A program made the translations under genes and the position numbers. The notes under the pieces are model-generated. The model was not told the origin of the DNA, made no database searches, and saw nothing but the letters and a program-made list of their open reading frames with translations. Of a DNA stretch of 36,816 nt, positions 18,413-26,413 are shown piece after piece; position 1 is the first letter of the stretch, and every line of letters starts with the position of its first letter. The stretch is from Pseudoalteromonas sp. Z1A8. Its GTDB lineage: Bacteria > Pseudomonadota > Gammaproteobacteria > Enterobacterales > Alteromonadaceae. The stretch is taken from contig NZ_WTLB01000041.1 in NCBI RefSeq assembly GCF_011378855.1, forward strand, positions 1-36,816, written 5' to 3'.

Positions 18413-19156
18413 TTAAGTAAATAAGCGCTCTAGCTGGTCGCACAACTGCGATAAATTTACATGGTCATGCTCTATGGTTAAATCTACATAACCGTCGCTT
18501 CTAAAGGCTCTGTCTAGCTCTATAAGCACATGTGTTTTATGTGCCTCTGGTATAAATGATAATTCAATCTCTTGAATACCAAATAAGCTGCGACTATTTG
18601 GCTTATATTCGAGTTCTTGATAACAACCAGATAACGACTGAAAAGTAGAAGCGCGTAAATGACCTTTTTCTACATCCGCTTTCATCAAACTAAAACCTAG
18701 TTTATCCATTGCCTGCATACATGTTTTAACGGCTTCATTAGGGTAAATGTGTAAATGGTCTTTATCTGTTGGGTCGAGTGCTAAGTCTATGTCTAAGCCT
18801 GTTTCTAGCCATACATGAGATTGATTGTACCCTGCATTAATTTCTGTAATAGGTGTTTCAGAATGAAGACGTGCTTCAAAAGGAATATTTTTAACTTCGC
18901 CAGGCTCAATTGTACCAATATCAGTAATTCGCCATTGGTCAATCACATGGTTAGTAAAATAATCGCCATCATCACCCGCCACTTTAACGCGGGTCATTAG
19001 TAATAAATCTAAGCCCGCAATCTCTTGGCTAACATCACCTGCGGTAATGACTATTTGTGCGTTAAAAAGCTGACCTGGCTGCAGGCGCTCAGTTTCTAAA
19101 ATAGTGTCTACTTTTGCAGCACCAATACCTACCGACGCTAAAATCTTTTTAAACAT
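18413..19156 (-). CDS. Spo0M (sporulation-control) family protein
   Basis: A 247-residue cytoplasmic protein of the Spo0M family. The N-terminal arrestin-like beta domain starts MFKKILASVGIGAAKVDTIL, followed by LQPGQLFNAQIVITAGDVSQ, the family's signature opening. Spo0M was named in Bacillus, but homologues are widespread in non-sporulating gammaproteobacteria, so the name says nothing about sporulation here; its role is unclear. The C-terminal third (ELEYKPNSRSLFGIQEIELS) is also typical. It is divergent from the antiporter gene, with a 265-base gap that must hold both promoters. Confidence 0.85.
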   Translation of the reverse strand: MFKKILASVGIGAAKVDTILETERLQPGQLFNAQIVITAGDVSQEIAGLDLLLMTRVKVAGDDGDYFTNHVIDQWRITDIGTIEPGEVKNIPFEARLHSETPITEINAGYNQSHVWLETGLDIDLALDPTDKDHLHIYPNEAVKTCMQAMDKLGFSLMKADVEKGHLRASTFQSLSGCYQELEYKPNSRSLFGIQEIELSFIPEAHKTHVLIELDRAFRSDGYVDLTIEHDHVNLSQLCDQLERLFT

Positions 19157-19421
19157 ATATTCTCCTTAAGCTGAGCGGCTCTATTATTTGCTCCGGCTTA
19201 AACTTCTTCGTTATCGCATCTTAACCATATTTAAAAGCGGTTGTCAGTGAAAAAATGTTATTTACATACTATTTACGATTAAATACGTGTTTAATGTGCA
19301 CTTTTTATACGTAACTGGGCAAGTAACTGATTAGACGCGTTCATTTTTAGGTCTATTTTTATTTTCAATGGTATAATTTTTTCGTTACACTGCAATCCCA
19401 AATGAAGTGATATTAAGAATT

Positions 19422-20996
19422 ATGGAACTAATCTATTTTGCCGCCGCGTTTGTTTGTGGTTTTGCTGTTTATCAATTAAAACTACCTCCTCTTATTGGCT
19501 TTTTATTAGCTGGTTTTGCTTTAAATTTATCGGGTTATAAAAGCACAGAATTGCTCGACACAATTGCAGCTCTTGGCGTTACCCTTCTTCTTTTTAGTAT
19601 TGGCTTAAAACTTAAAGTTAACAGCTTAATTAAACCCCAAGTATGGGCGCCTGCTACATTACATATCATTTTTAGCAGTGCGTTATTCAGTGGTTTTATG
19701 TTGCTGCTTGGCGTTTTCGCTATTCCACTGTTTGTTGATTTAAGTTGGCAAAGTGCTTTATTAGTTGGGTTTGCGCTTAGTTTTTCGAGCACTGTATTTG
19801 CAGTGAAAGTACTTGAAGAACGCGGGGAAATGGCAAGCCTACACGGCAAAATAGCCATTGGTATATTAGTAATGCAAGATATCTTTGCCGTTATCTTTTT
19901 AGCCATTAGTACCGGTAAAGTCCCAAATGTATGGGCAATTGCATTAATTATTGCTTTGCCTTTATTACGACCTGTTATGTATGGCGTGTTAAATCGCTCT
20001 AAACATGGTGAACTATTGCCATTATTTGGTTTTTTCTTTGCTCTCGTCGCTGGTTATCATGCTTTTGAATTTGCAGGGCTAAAAGGCGACTTAGGCGCAC
20101 TTATAATTGGAATGATGTTTGCTCCCCATAAAAAAGCAGGCGAGTTATCAAAGTCTCTGCTTAATTTAAAAGACATATTACTAGTCGGCTTTTTCTTAAG
20201 TATTGGTTTAAGTGCAGAGCTAACTACTAATTCCTTGATTGTTGCCATTATACTTATTTTAGTGTTACCAATTAAAATAGCGCTTTATTATGTGTTCACT
20301 AACGTATTTAAACTACGTGCGCGTACGTCATTACTTACCGCTTTTAGTTTATCTAACTACAGTGAGTTTGGATTAATTGTATGTGCAGTGGCTGCAACTA
20401 CTGGCATGATCACCTCTGAGTGGCTCGCTGTAATGGCAATTGCCGTTTCTATTACCTTTGTAATTGCTTCGCCACTTAATAAGCGTTCAAACGAGTTATA
20501 CGTAAAAATAGAGCACTGGCTATTAAAATTCGAAAGTAAAACACGTTTAGCTGAGGAGCTACCCGTTAACCTTAACGATACTAAAATAGTCATTTTTGGT
20601 ATGGGCCGTATTGGCACAGGTGCTTACGAAACAATAAACGCGACTCACCCAAATGTTGTTGCAGGTATAGATATAAAACCTGAGGTGGTGGACAAACACG
20701 TTAACAGAGGGCGCAACGTATTAATTGCTGATGCAACCGACCCTGACTTTTGGCAACGAGTAAATCATTCACAGGTAGAAATGGTTATGCTAGCAATGCC
20801 AAAGCATATGCAAAATATTTTTGCACTAGAGCAACTACAAGCCTCAGGCTATCAAGGTCAAGTAACAGCTATTGCAAACTACCCTGATCAACAAAAGGAA
20901 CTTGAAGAAATGGGCGTTCACTCTACTTATAACTTTTACCTAGAAGCTGGTAGTGGTTTTGCAGAGCACGTTAAACAAGAGCTATTTAACAAATAA
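19422..20996 (+). CDS. Kef-type K+/H+ antiporter with a TrkA-N (RCK) domain
   Basis: A 524-residue CPA2-family transporter. About 12 membrane helices fill residues 1-360, with LIGFLLAGFALNLSGYKS and GFALSFSSTVFAVKVLEERGE, the latter a typical Na+/H+-exchanger core. A cytoplasmic RCK domain follows from about 385 with the dinucleotide loop IVIFGMGRIGTGAY. It lacks the long C-terminal tail of KefB/KefC, so it is closer to YbaL-like or shorter Kef homologues. Its likely role is K+ efflux coupled to H+ or Na+ entry under pH or electrophile stress. The ATG at 19422 is preferred over an in-frame GTG five codons earlier. A terminator follows. Confidence 0.88.
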   Translation: MELIYFAAAFVCGFAVYQLKLPPLIGFLLAGFALNLSGYKSTELLDTIAALGVTLLLFSIGLKLKVNSLIKPQVWAPATLHIIFSSALFSGFMLLLGVFAIPLFVDLSWQSALLVGFALSFSSTVFAVKVLEERGEMASLHGKIAIGILVMQDIFAVIFLAISTGKVPNVWAIALIIALPLLRPVMYGVLNRSKHGELLPLFGFFFALVAGYHAFEFAGLKGDLGALIIGMMFAPHKKAGELSKSLLNLKDILLVGFFLSIGLSAELTTNSLIVAIILILVLPIKIALYYVFTNVFKLRARTSLLTAFSLSNYSEFGLIVCAVAATTGMITSEWLAVMAIAVSITFVIASPLNKRSNELYVKIEHWLLKFESKTRLAEELPVNLNDTKIVIFGMGRIGTGAYETINATHPNVVAGIDIKPEVVDKHVNRGRNVLIADATDPDFWQRVNHSQVEMVMLAMPKHMQNIFALEQLQASGYQGQVTAIANYPDQQKELEEMGVHSTYNFYLEAGSGFAEHVKQELFNK

Positions 20997-21018
20997 CCTC
21001 TTTTTTGTAATATTGATC

Positions 21019-21061
21019 AATAACAAAGCTTTACATTAATAAGGCTTTGTTATTAGTTTTT
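21019..21061 (+). terminator. Terminator after the Kef-type antiporter gene
   Basis: An 11-bp stem, AATAACAAAGC (21019-21029) with GCTTTGTTATT (21044-21054), is followed by AGTTTTT. It lies 22 bases past the antiporter stop. Confidence 0.75.
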
Positions 21062-21238
21062 AAATAAAAAGCAATTCTATTTACATTCCTTTACAAGCCA
21101 ATTCTCCATAGTAATAAAAAACAGGTAGACTAGCGATGTTGGTTAAATAGAATCCATGTTCTAATAATAACTTAATTAGATCCCAGCTAATTGACATTCA
21201 ACTAGGTTTATAATAATCAACATAAAATCATTAAATTA

Positions 21239-21292
21239 GAGGGCCTACTCCCTCGCAAAATAGGCTGTTTCTTGCCCGTCACAGCCTATTTT
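21239..21292 (+). other. Tandem hairpins in the leader of the DUF3820 gene, candidate small RNA or leader element
   Basis: In a 350-base gap without a gene, GAGGG-CCTACT-CCCTC (21239-21254) forms a small hairpin. It is followed by a perfect 12-bp stem, AAAATAGGCTGT (21257-21268) with ACAGCCTATTTT (21281-21292) around a 12-base loop. The second arm ends in T, so it could serve as a terminator for a short transcript or as a leader structure 55 bases before the DUF3820 start. A TTGACA at about 21193 and TATAAT further on are too close for a standard promoter. The rest of the gap (21062-21238) shows nothing I can name. Confidence 0.4.
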
Positions 21293-21346
21293 ATATCTCT
21301 AAAATCCCTTACACTTACCCAAACTTTAAATACCCAAGTAATTTTT

Positions 21347-21562
21347 ATGGATCCAAAACAATTAAAAATAGCGATAAATACCACAATGCCGTTTGGAAAA
21401 TATGCAGGACGCCCGTTATTGCTGCTACCAGAACCTTATTTGGTGTGGTTTAACAAGCAAGGGTTTCCAGATTCAAAGCTAGGTAGCCAACTTGCGATAA
21501 TGTACGAAGTAAAACTAAATGGCCTTGAGCAAATGCTGATGCCATTACTGGATAAAAGATAA
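21347..21562 (+). CDS. DUF3820 family protein
   Basis: A 71-residue cytoplasmic protein of unknown function. The whole domain is present: TMPFGKYAGRPLLLLPEPYL, then VWFNKQGFPDSKLGSQLAIM and EVKLNGLEQM. The PFGKY.G..L..LP..YL.WF..GFP pattern is the family signature. An in-frame extension of 25 codons upstream lies in the hairpin region and does not look like protein, so the ATG at 21347 is chosen. The ribosome site is weak. The last codons and the stop lie in a 7-base tandem repeat. Confidence 0.8.
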   Translation: MDPKQLKIAINTTMPFGKYAGRPLLLLPEPYLVWFNKQGFPDSKLGSQLAIMYEVKLNGLEQMLMPLLDKR

Positions 21563-21585
21563 AAGATAAAAGATAAAAGATAAAA
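21551..21585 (+). repeat. Tandem repeat of a 7-base unit (GATAAAA, five copies)
   Basis: Five perfect copies of gataaaa cover the last codons (Asp-Lys-Arg) and the TAA of the DUF3820 gene and run on past it. The unit length is not a multiple of three, but every frame through the repeat soon meets TAA, so a gain or loss of units would change at most the last few residues. Confidence 0.9.
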
Positions 21586-21651
21586 TAATTGAGAACTTTT
21601 TTGAAGGTACGCGGTCTATTATATTGCTACTTGTTGATTTTGGTTTTTAAC

Positions 21652-21682
21652 CACAAAAAACGCGCCTCTTGGCGCTTTTTTT
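21652..21682. terminator. Bidirectional terminator between the DUF3820 gene and the kinase of cassette 2
   Basis: GCGCC-TCTT-GGCGC (21662-21675) has six A before it and seven T after it, so it can stop both convergent transcripts. It overlaps the kinase stop by a few bases. Confidence 0.85.
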
Positions 21683-22928
21683 ATGTCTTTAGTTTGAGAG
21701 GTAAACACACAATAAATTTTGCTCCGCCTAAACTTGAGCTTTCAACTGTGCACTCCCCCTGATGCCACGACACAATTTTAGCAACTATAGCGAGACCCAA
21801 ACCAAAACCACCGGTACCTTTGCCCCTGCTTTTATCAAGCCGAGTAAAAGGTTTAAATACATTTTCTCGCTCAGCCGGGTCAACCCCTTCACCATCATCT
21901 TCAACAATCAATACAATGTGATTTGCCTCTTGTTTCAGGGAAATTTTAACCTGTTGATGTGTATACTTGAGCGCATTCCCAATTAAATTTTGAAATACTC
22001 GCGCCATAAAATGGCTATCGCAATAATAGATTAAATGATCTGGAAGATGTGTAGAGAGCGTTGTTCGCGCTTCAAAATTTAGCTTTTCAACAGTGGTTTT
22101 TACCAGCCCAGCTAAGTCACAGTTTATTGGCTGTAAACTAGGTTGTTGAGAGTCTAATCGCGCATACTCCAGCATTTCAGAGACAAGTGATTCAAGCTCA
22201 CTAATATCCGTTTGCATATTTACTAGGTATTTTTCGCCTTTTTCATCAAGTATTTGTTCTTGTAGCATGACAATTGCAAACTTTAAACGCGCTAGTGGCG
22301 TTCTAAATTCATGCGACACCGATGAGGTAAGTTCTTGCTGCGCACTAAGTAAAAACTCAATACGTTGCTGCATTACCTTTAATGTATCGGTGATGGGTAA
22401 AAAGAAAGACTTAGAAGAATCATTTAACTGAAAATCTTGTAAACCCTCTACCGCTTCACATGCTTTACGAAGCTTTGCAAAATCGCGCCACAATAAAAAG
22501 CTCCACAGCCCAACAGGAATACCAACAATAACAAGGAGTAATAAATAGGGCCAAACAGAAGATGATTGCGGTGTTAATACACCGACCGGCCCTACTTGAA
22601 GTAATGAGTCATTACCAATATCTACATACCAAACAATGCGTTGTTGCTTATCGTATAAGTATAAGTAGTGATTTTGATCGAGCTGCGATTGTTGTTTTTG
22701 AGGAAGTATTAAATCGCGTCTATCAATCACTTTGCTTTCAAAGTTATGTTTTAGCTTTTTAAGACCATTGGGAGTTTGTGAGAGCAACCAGAGTGATTGC
22801 CCAAACTCATCGTCTAAGAGAACTTGCTGTTGCGACTCTTCATAAGGCCACAACTGCTCTATAACACCACTTACTACAAACAAAGAAACAATGATGTATA
22901 AGTATAAGCTGGTAAACAGTTTTCCCAT
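21681..22928 (-). CDS. Sensor histidine kinase (cassette 2)
   Basis: A 415-residue inner-membrane kinase of RstB style. It has a first membrane segment at about 8-25, a periplasmic region of about 100 residues (QSLWLLSQTPNG early on), a second segment at about 126-147, then a short HAMP-like linker. The HisKA box SSVSHEFRTPLARLKF has His206, and the HATPase domain has NLIGNALKYTHQ, VEDDGEGVD and GFGLGLAIVAKIVSWHQG. It is the last gene of a four-gene unit that mirrors the unit at 12819-16090. The kinase domains resemble each other closely in the core while the sensor regions do not, which suggests different inputs. Confidence 0.93.
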   Translation of the reverse strand: MGKLFTSLYLYIIVSLFVVSGVIEQLWPYEESQQQVLLDDEFGQSLWLLSQTPNGLKKLKHNFESKVIDRRDLILPQKQQSQLDQNHYLYLYDKQQRIVWYVDIGNDSLLQVGPVGVLTPQSSSVWPYLLLLVIVGIPVGLWSFLLWRDFAKLRKACEAVEGLQDFQLNDSSKSFFLPITDTLKVMQQRIEFLLSAQQELTSSVSHEFRTPLARLKFAIVMLQEQILDEKGEKYLVNMQTDISELESLVSEMLEYARLDSQQPSLQPINCDLAGLVKTTVEKLNFEARTTLSTHLPDHLIYYCDSHFMARVFQNLIGNALKYTHQQVKISLKQEANHIVLIVEDDGEGVDPAERENVFKPFTRLDKSRGKGTGGFGLGLAIVAKIVSWHQGECTVESSSLGGAKFIVCLPLKLKT

Positions 22929-22953
22929 TAAAGCCGACTAACCTTAAATAGTT

Positions 22954-23646
22954 CTAAAGATCCCACGCATCAGAAACAAATAAATAGCCTTGTCCCCATA
23001 CAGTTTTTATACGATACGGCTTATCGCTGTTATCGCCTAATTTTTTACGAATTCGTGATACACGTACATCAACAGTTCTATCAAGTCCATCGTATTGACG
23101 GCCAATCATATGTTGGTGCACATGTTCTCTACTTAGTACTTCGCCCGCATTTGATGCTAATAACCATAGTAGCTCAAACTCGTGTGATGTTAATACAATC
23201 TCTGAATCACTTAGCTTTACAATGCGGCTTGTTTTATCAATAACTAAATCACCAAACTGAAGTTCTTCATTTGATTTTACGATTGGTTGCCCACGACGAA
23301 GTAATGCATTAATTCGTGCTAATAATACACGTGGCTCTGCTGGTTTTATAACGTAGTCATCAGCGCCAAGCTCTAAACCAAGTACTTGGTCAAAGTCTTC
23401 ACCTTTAGCTGTTAACATTAAAATTGGCAGAGTAAATTTATCTCTCACTTGGCGGCAAACGCTAAAGCCATCTTTACCTGGCAGCATAACGTCTAAAATC
23501 ATTAAATCGGGTGAATTATTTTCTAGGTAATTAAATACTTCGTCACCACGCTCTAACACTGCGACTTCAAGGCCATTATGTTCAAGGTAATCTTTTGTTA
23601 GTTGTTGTAAACCGAGATCATCTTCAACAAGTAAAATTTTTGGCAT
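22954..23646 (-). CDS. OmpR/PhoB-family response regulator (cassette 2)
   Basis: A 230-residue regulator, receiver plus winged helix. Asp9-Asp10 (VEDD) and Asp52 (ILDVMLPGKDG) form the phosphorylation site, with MLTAKGEDFD and VIKPAEPRVL as switch residues. The C-terminal domain has LTSHEFELLWLLASNAGEVL and RQYDGLDRTVDVRVSRIRKK. Recognition-helix residues GLDR..DV are shared with the regulator at 14074-14778, so the two may bind related sites. It lies 25 bases before the kinase and 14 after the DUF3019-like gene. Confidence 0.94.
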   Translation of the reverse strand: MPKILLVEDDLGLQQLTKDYLEHNGLEVAVLERGDEVFNYLENNSPDLMILDVMLPGKDGFSVCRQVRDKFTLPILMLTAKGEDFDQVLGLELGADDYVIKPAEPRVLLARINALLRRGQPIVKSNEELQFGDLVIDKTSRIVKLSDSEIVLTSHEFELLWLLASNAGEVLSREHVHQHMIGRQYDGLDRTVDVRVSRIRKKLGDNSDKPYRIKTVWGQGYLFVSDAWDL

Positions 23647-23660
23647 TAGTTGCTCCTAAA

Positions 23661-24041
23661 TTAAAAAAAGCTCCACGGAGAGCGAAGCCTACGCCTATTT
23701 TTTTTAGCATGGGCGCTTTGTACTTCAACTTGTGTTTTTGCTATTAACACACCCGTATGAGGATTGATTAAGGAGTATATGGTCTCCACCTGAACACGCG
23801 CTTTATAATTAAATTGCCCTGAACGTTGCTGCTGCCAGCATTGAAGCAGTTGTTCCTGCTGATATAAACAGACATCACTATAGGCGTTTAATTGCCATTT
23901 AAACTGTAAATCAAGATCGCAAAAATCCTGCTGTTCAGAAACGACGCAGACTTTTGGAGAAACATTAAAAACAGGGGTTTGTGCCATACTAAAGCCACTA
24001 AAAAAAGTGGCCATAAACACAACTAATATTGAATACTTCAT
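23661..24041 (-). CDS. DUF3019-like small secreted protein (cassette 2)
   Basis: A 126-residue protein with a signal peptide (about 1-20, GFSMAQ). The mature part has four Cys at 32, 41, 58 and 68 (KVCVVS, DFCDLD, DVCLYQ, QCWQQQ), then RSGQFNYKARV, and ends in a basic, aromatic tail (KKNRRRLRSPWSFF). Spacing between Cys is 9, 17 and 10 residues, against 9, 17 and 12 in the cassette 1 protein. It lies one base after the MipA/OmpV gene and 14 before the regulator, so it is almost surely co-transcribed with both. Its function is unknown; an accessory sensor in the periplasm is one possibility. Confidence 0.75.
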   Translation of the reverse strand: MKYSILVVFMATFFSGFSMAQTPVFNVSPKVCVVSEQQDFCDLDLQFKWQLNAYSDVCLYQQEQLLQCWQQQRSGQFNYKARVQVETIYSLINPHTGVLIAKTQVEVQSAHAKKNRRRLRSPWSFF

Positions 24042-24042
24042 A

Positions 24043-24918
24043 TTAAAAAGTACGGTCGAATCCTATAAATGCAGTCATTGAATAAGTACGTTCAAAGAGC
24101 GGACTGCCATCCATAGCCGAATAGTCATAATATGCTACATGAAAACGAAGAGAGTCAGCCTTACTCAGTGGCCAACGGGCATCGATTTTAGCATAAGGTT
24201 GCCAACTACTACCAACGTCTATTTTACCAAATTGAGTTTCGCCCTCTTTAAGTCCATAAAAATAGCTATTTAGTTCCGCAGATTTATAGTTTATTCCAAG
24301 TGTTGGCTTTATTTTGAGCTTTCCAAGCACAGTATGATACTGCCACTGCAATGCTGCGCGGGTACCTCGATAAACATCGGTTACGTCATGCAGAGCCTGA
24401 ACCGAAAAAATATGGCCTTCATTTACATAGTGATAAGCAATACCCGCATCGAGTGCAATGTGGCGTTTATGTAAATCATCAATACCAACATAGCGAGAGG
24501 ACGAGGCTTCATCTTGCATAATAAACTGATTGTTGAGTGCACTACTTTGTAGTGTAAATACATTTTTAGGATGCCAATCTATAAAGAAGCGAGACTCAGA
24601 GTTAAGTTCACTAACTAGGTTAAGGTGATGTTTTGGGGATTGTATAAATGAATAGCCAAGACGGCCGTTATCAAAAAACCATTGCTCTGCATAAAACGCA
24701 ACTTGAGGAATAAGTACTAGCGGAATATTATCTCCACCGTGCAAAGGGTTAGTTATAACTCCAGCCCCTACACTTAAACTCAAATGTAGGCGATCGGTTG
24801 CTATATCTTGCTCTGTATAATCGTCAGTATGTTCACTAGTTTGCGTTGCATGCAGCGAAAAGCAAGCAAACAAAGTGCTAAAACATAGAGCAGTTAATAA
24901 TGAGAGAGAATAGCGCAT
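24043..24918 (-). CDS. MipA/OmpV family outer-membrane protein (cassette 2)
   Basis: A 291-residue protein with a signal peptide (about 1-24) and a beta-barrel body ending in Phe (TAFIGFDRTF). MipA/OmpV features include LSVGAGVITNPLHGGDN, VALIPQV-like IPLVLIPQVAFYAEQWFFDN and the mid-barrel VQALHDVTDVYRGTRA. The ATG at 24918 is used; the codon before it is an in-frame TTG and less likely. It is a more typical family member than the cassette 1 paralogue. It heads the minus-strand unit with the DUF3019-like gene, regulator and kinase. A palindrome lies about 58 bases upstream. Confidence 0.85.
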   Translation of the reverse strand: MRYSLSLLTALCFSTLFACFSLHATQTSEHTDDYTEQDIATDRLHLSLSVGAGVITNPLHGGDNIPLVLIPQVAFYAEQWFFDNGRLGYSFIQSPKHHLNLVSELNSESRFFIDWHPKNVFTLQSSALNNQFIMQDEASSSRYVGIDDLHKRHIALDAGIAYHYVNEGHIFSVQALHDVTDVYRGTRAALQWQYHTVLGKLKIKPTLGINYKSAELNSYFYGLKEGETQFGKIDVGSSWQPYAKIDARWPLSKADSLRFHVAYYDYSAMDGSPLFERTYSMTAFIGFDRTF

Positions 24919-24975
24919 CAACGTACATCAAAGTAATAAAATAAGTGAGTTACCCATACTAGCAAGGTCTTTTTA

Positions 24976-24993
24976 AACTAGCTCTAGCTAGTT
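24976..24993. promoter_or_regulatory. Palindrome upstream of cassette 2, candidate operator
   Basis: AACTAGCT-CT-AGCTAGTT is a perfect 8+2+8 inverted repeat about 58 bases before the MipA/OmpV start. It lies in a 332-base gap (24919-25250) that otherwise shows no gene. An operator for a dimeric regulator is one reading; no equivalent sequence was seen before cassette 1. Confidence 0.35.
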
Positions 24994-25250
24994 ACAATTA
25001 TTCACAATTTGTATACATAAATGTTAACTTTTATGTTTCCGCAGGTTATTTATCTTTCTGAAGCTGTACTTTAAGATACTTTTAAAATGAGACACAACGA
25101 CGAAAGGCCATTATCTGAATAGAAGCTATAAGGTGCTAACACGTTACAAACCTACTTTATTACCTTTACAGCCAACTAGGTTAACGATGTTGATATTGTT
25201 ACTCTAAATTAGGCGGCTTTAATGCAGAGCAATCAAGCATCTGATACTTA

Positions 25251-26297
25251 TTAAATATCAGGTGCTATTTCTATACGGTTTCGTCCATGTGTTTTGGCAA
25301 TGTATAAGGCTCTATCTGCACGTTCAACTAAAACCGAGCTATTAGTAAACGGGCGTAAAATTGCTAAGCCAAAACTTGCTGAAATAGCACGTTTTGCAGT
25401 TACATCATGCTTTTTACGAATCGCCAATTTTGCTATTGCTAAACGAATACAATCTGCAAACGCTATTATATCGTTGATAGTGTCAAAATAGGCTGTTATG
25501 CAAAACTCTTCGCCGCCATATCTATATACATTTGCAGCTTCAGTTGTATTTTCTCTCACTTTTTTAGCAACTAATCTAAGTACTTCATCACCCTTTTGAT
25601 GACCAAAGTCATCGTTAAAGCGCTTAAAGTGATCAATATCAAACATAATAAGAACAGCAAGAGAGTCTTCTTGCGCTTGCTCTGAGTATTCAAAACAAAA
25701 ATTTACAATATCTAGATCAAACTTACCTCGGTTATAAAAACCAGTAAGTGTGTCGGTATCGGCAGCTTCTTTTGAAATATTCAGTGCTTCTTTTAAGTCT
25801 TTTATCTCATTGTAAGCAACGGCTAACTTAGTTTGAAATTCTCGAGCATAATCTTGCATTGCAATAGAATCGTCAGTCAAACGTTCAACGCATCCCAGTA
25901 TTTCATTGTAAGAGCTTACATCAACAAGCATATTTAACTCGTTTTGTGAGTCGACTAAGCTTGTTGTAAAACTTTTAGAGTGATCAAGCGTTGTACTTAT
26001 ATCCTGCTGAACTTGTTCCATAGTTGTGTGAAATTTTTCAGTTATTTCTTGAAAAAAAGCGAGATCGTCTTGCGTTAAATATTTGTCAAAAATCTCTTTT
26101 GCTTTGTCTTGTGAGCATGTTTGTTGCTCAGCAATAACATGGTCTAATTCAGCATTTAGTGAAGGGTTGCGTCCTTGAATGTAACAGTACCAAATTGCAT
26201 AGTTGATGGGGGTTACCGGCATACGGTACTTTACCATCAAAGGAATCGCCTTTTTTAGGCATTGGGCAGAATGAGCAAGTGATACTGCGTGGTTCAT
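25251..26297 (-). CDS. GGDEF diguanylate cyclase
   Basis: A 348-residue cytoplasmic protein with a helical N-terminal region (about 1-175, partly coiled coil, no membrane segment) and a GGDEF domain. The active site is YRYGGEEF, with the metal-binding DIDHFKRFNDDFGH upstream, so synthesis of c-di-GMP from two GTP is likely. The RxxD inhibitory site five residues before GGEEF is absent (TTEAANVYR). The start at 26297 follows GAGAG at seven bases; an ATG seven codons earlier (26318) lacks a ribosome site. It is a single gene between cassette 2 and ilvY. Confidence 0.9.
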   Translation of the reverse strand: MNHAVSLAHSAQCLKKAIPLMVKYRMPVTPINYAIWYCYIQGRNPSLNAELDHVIAEQQTCSQDKAKEIFDKYLTQDDLAFFQEITEKFHTTMEQVQQDISTTLDHSKSFTTSLVDSQNELNMLVDVSSYNEILGCVERLTDDSIAMQDYAREFQTKLAVAYNEIKDLKEALNISKEAADTDTLTGFYNRGKFDLDIVNFCFEYSEQAQEDSLAVLIMFDIDHFKRFNDDFGHQKGDEVLRLVAKKVRENTTEAANVYRYGGEEFCITAYFDTINDIIAFADCIRLAIAKLAIRKKHDVTAKRAISASFGLAILRPFTNSSVLVERADRALYIAKTHGRNRIEIAPDI

Positions 26298-26413
26298 AAA
26301 TAAACTCTCAAGCGTCATTGTTTTTATTATTAGCGCTCAATGTTAAGTAATAGTAAACTTATACGCAACCTATATTCATACTATTTAACTAACTTGCTTA
26401 TTCTCTGTGCATA

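Noticed and set aside
24994..25080. RstA-like box around tacataaatgttaact upstream of cassette 2
   Set aside because: The spacing is off by one base from the consensus and such matches are expected by chance in A+T-rich DNA.
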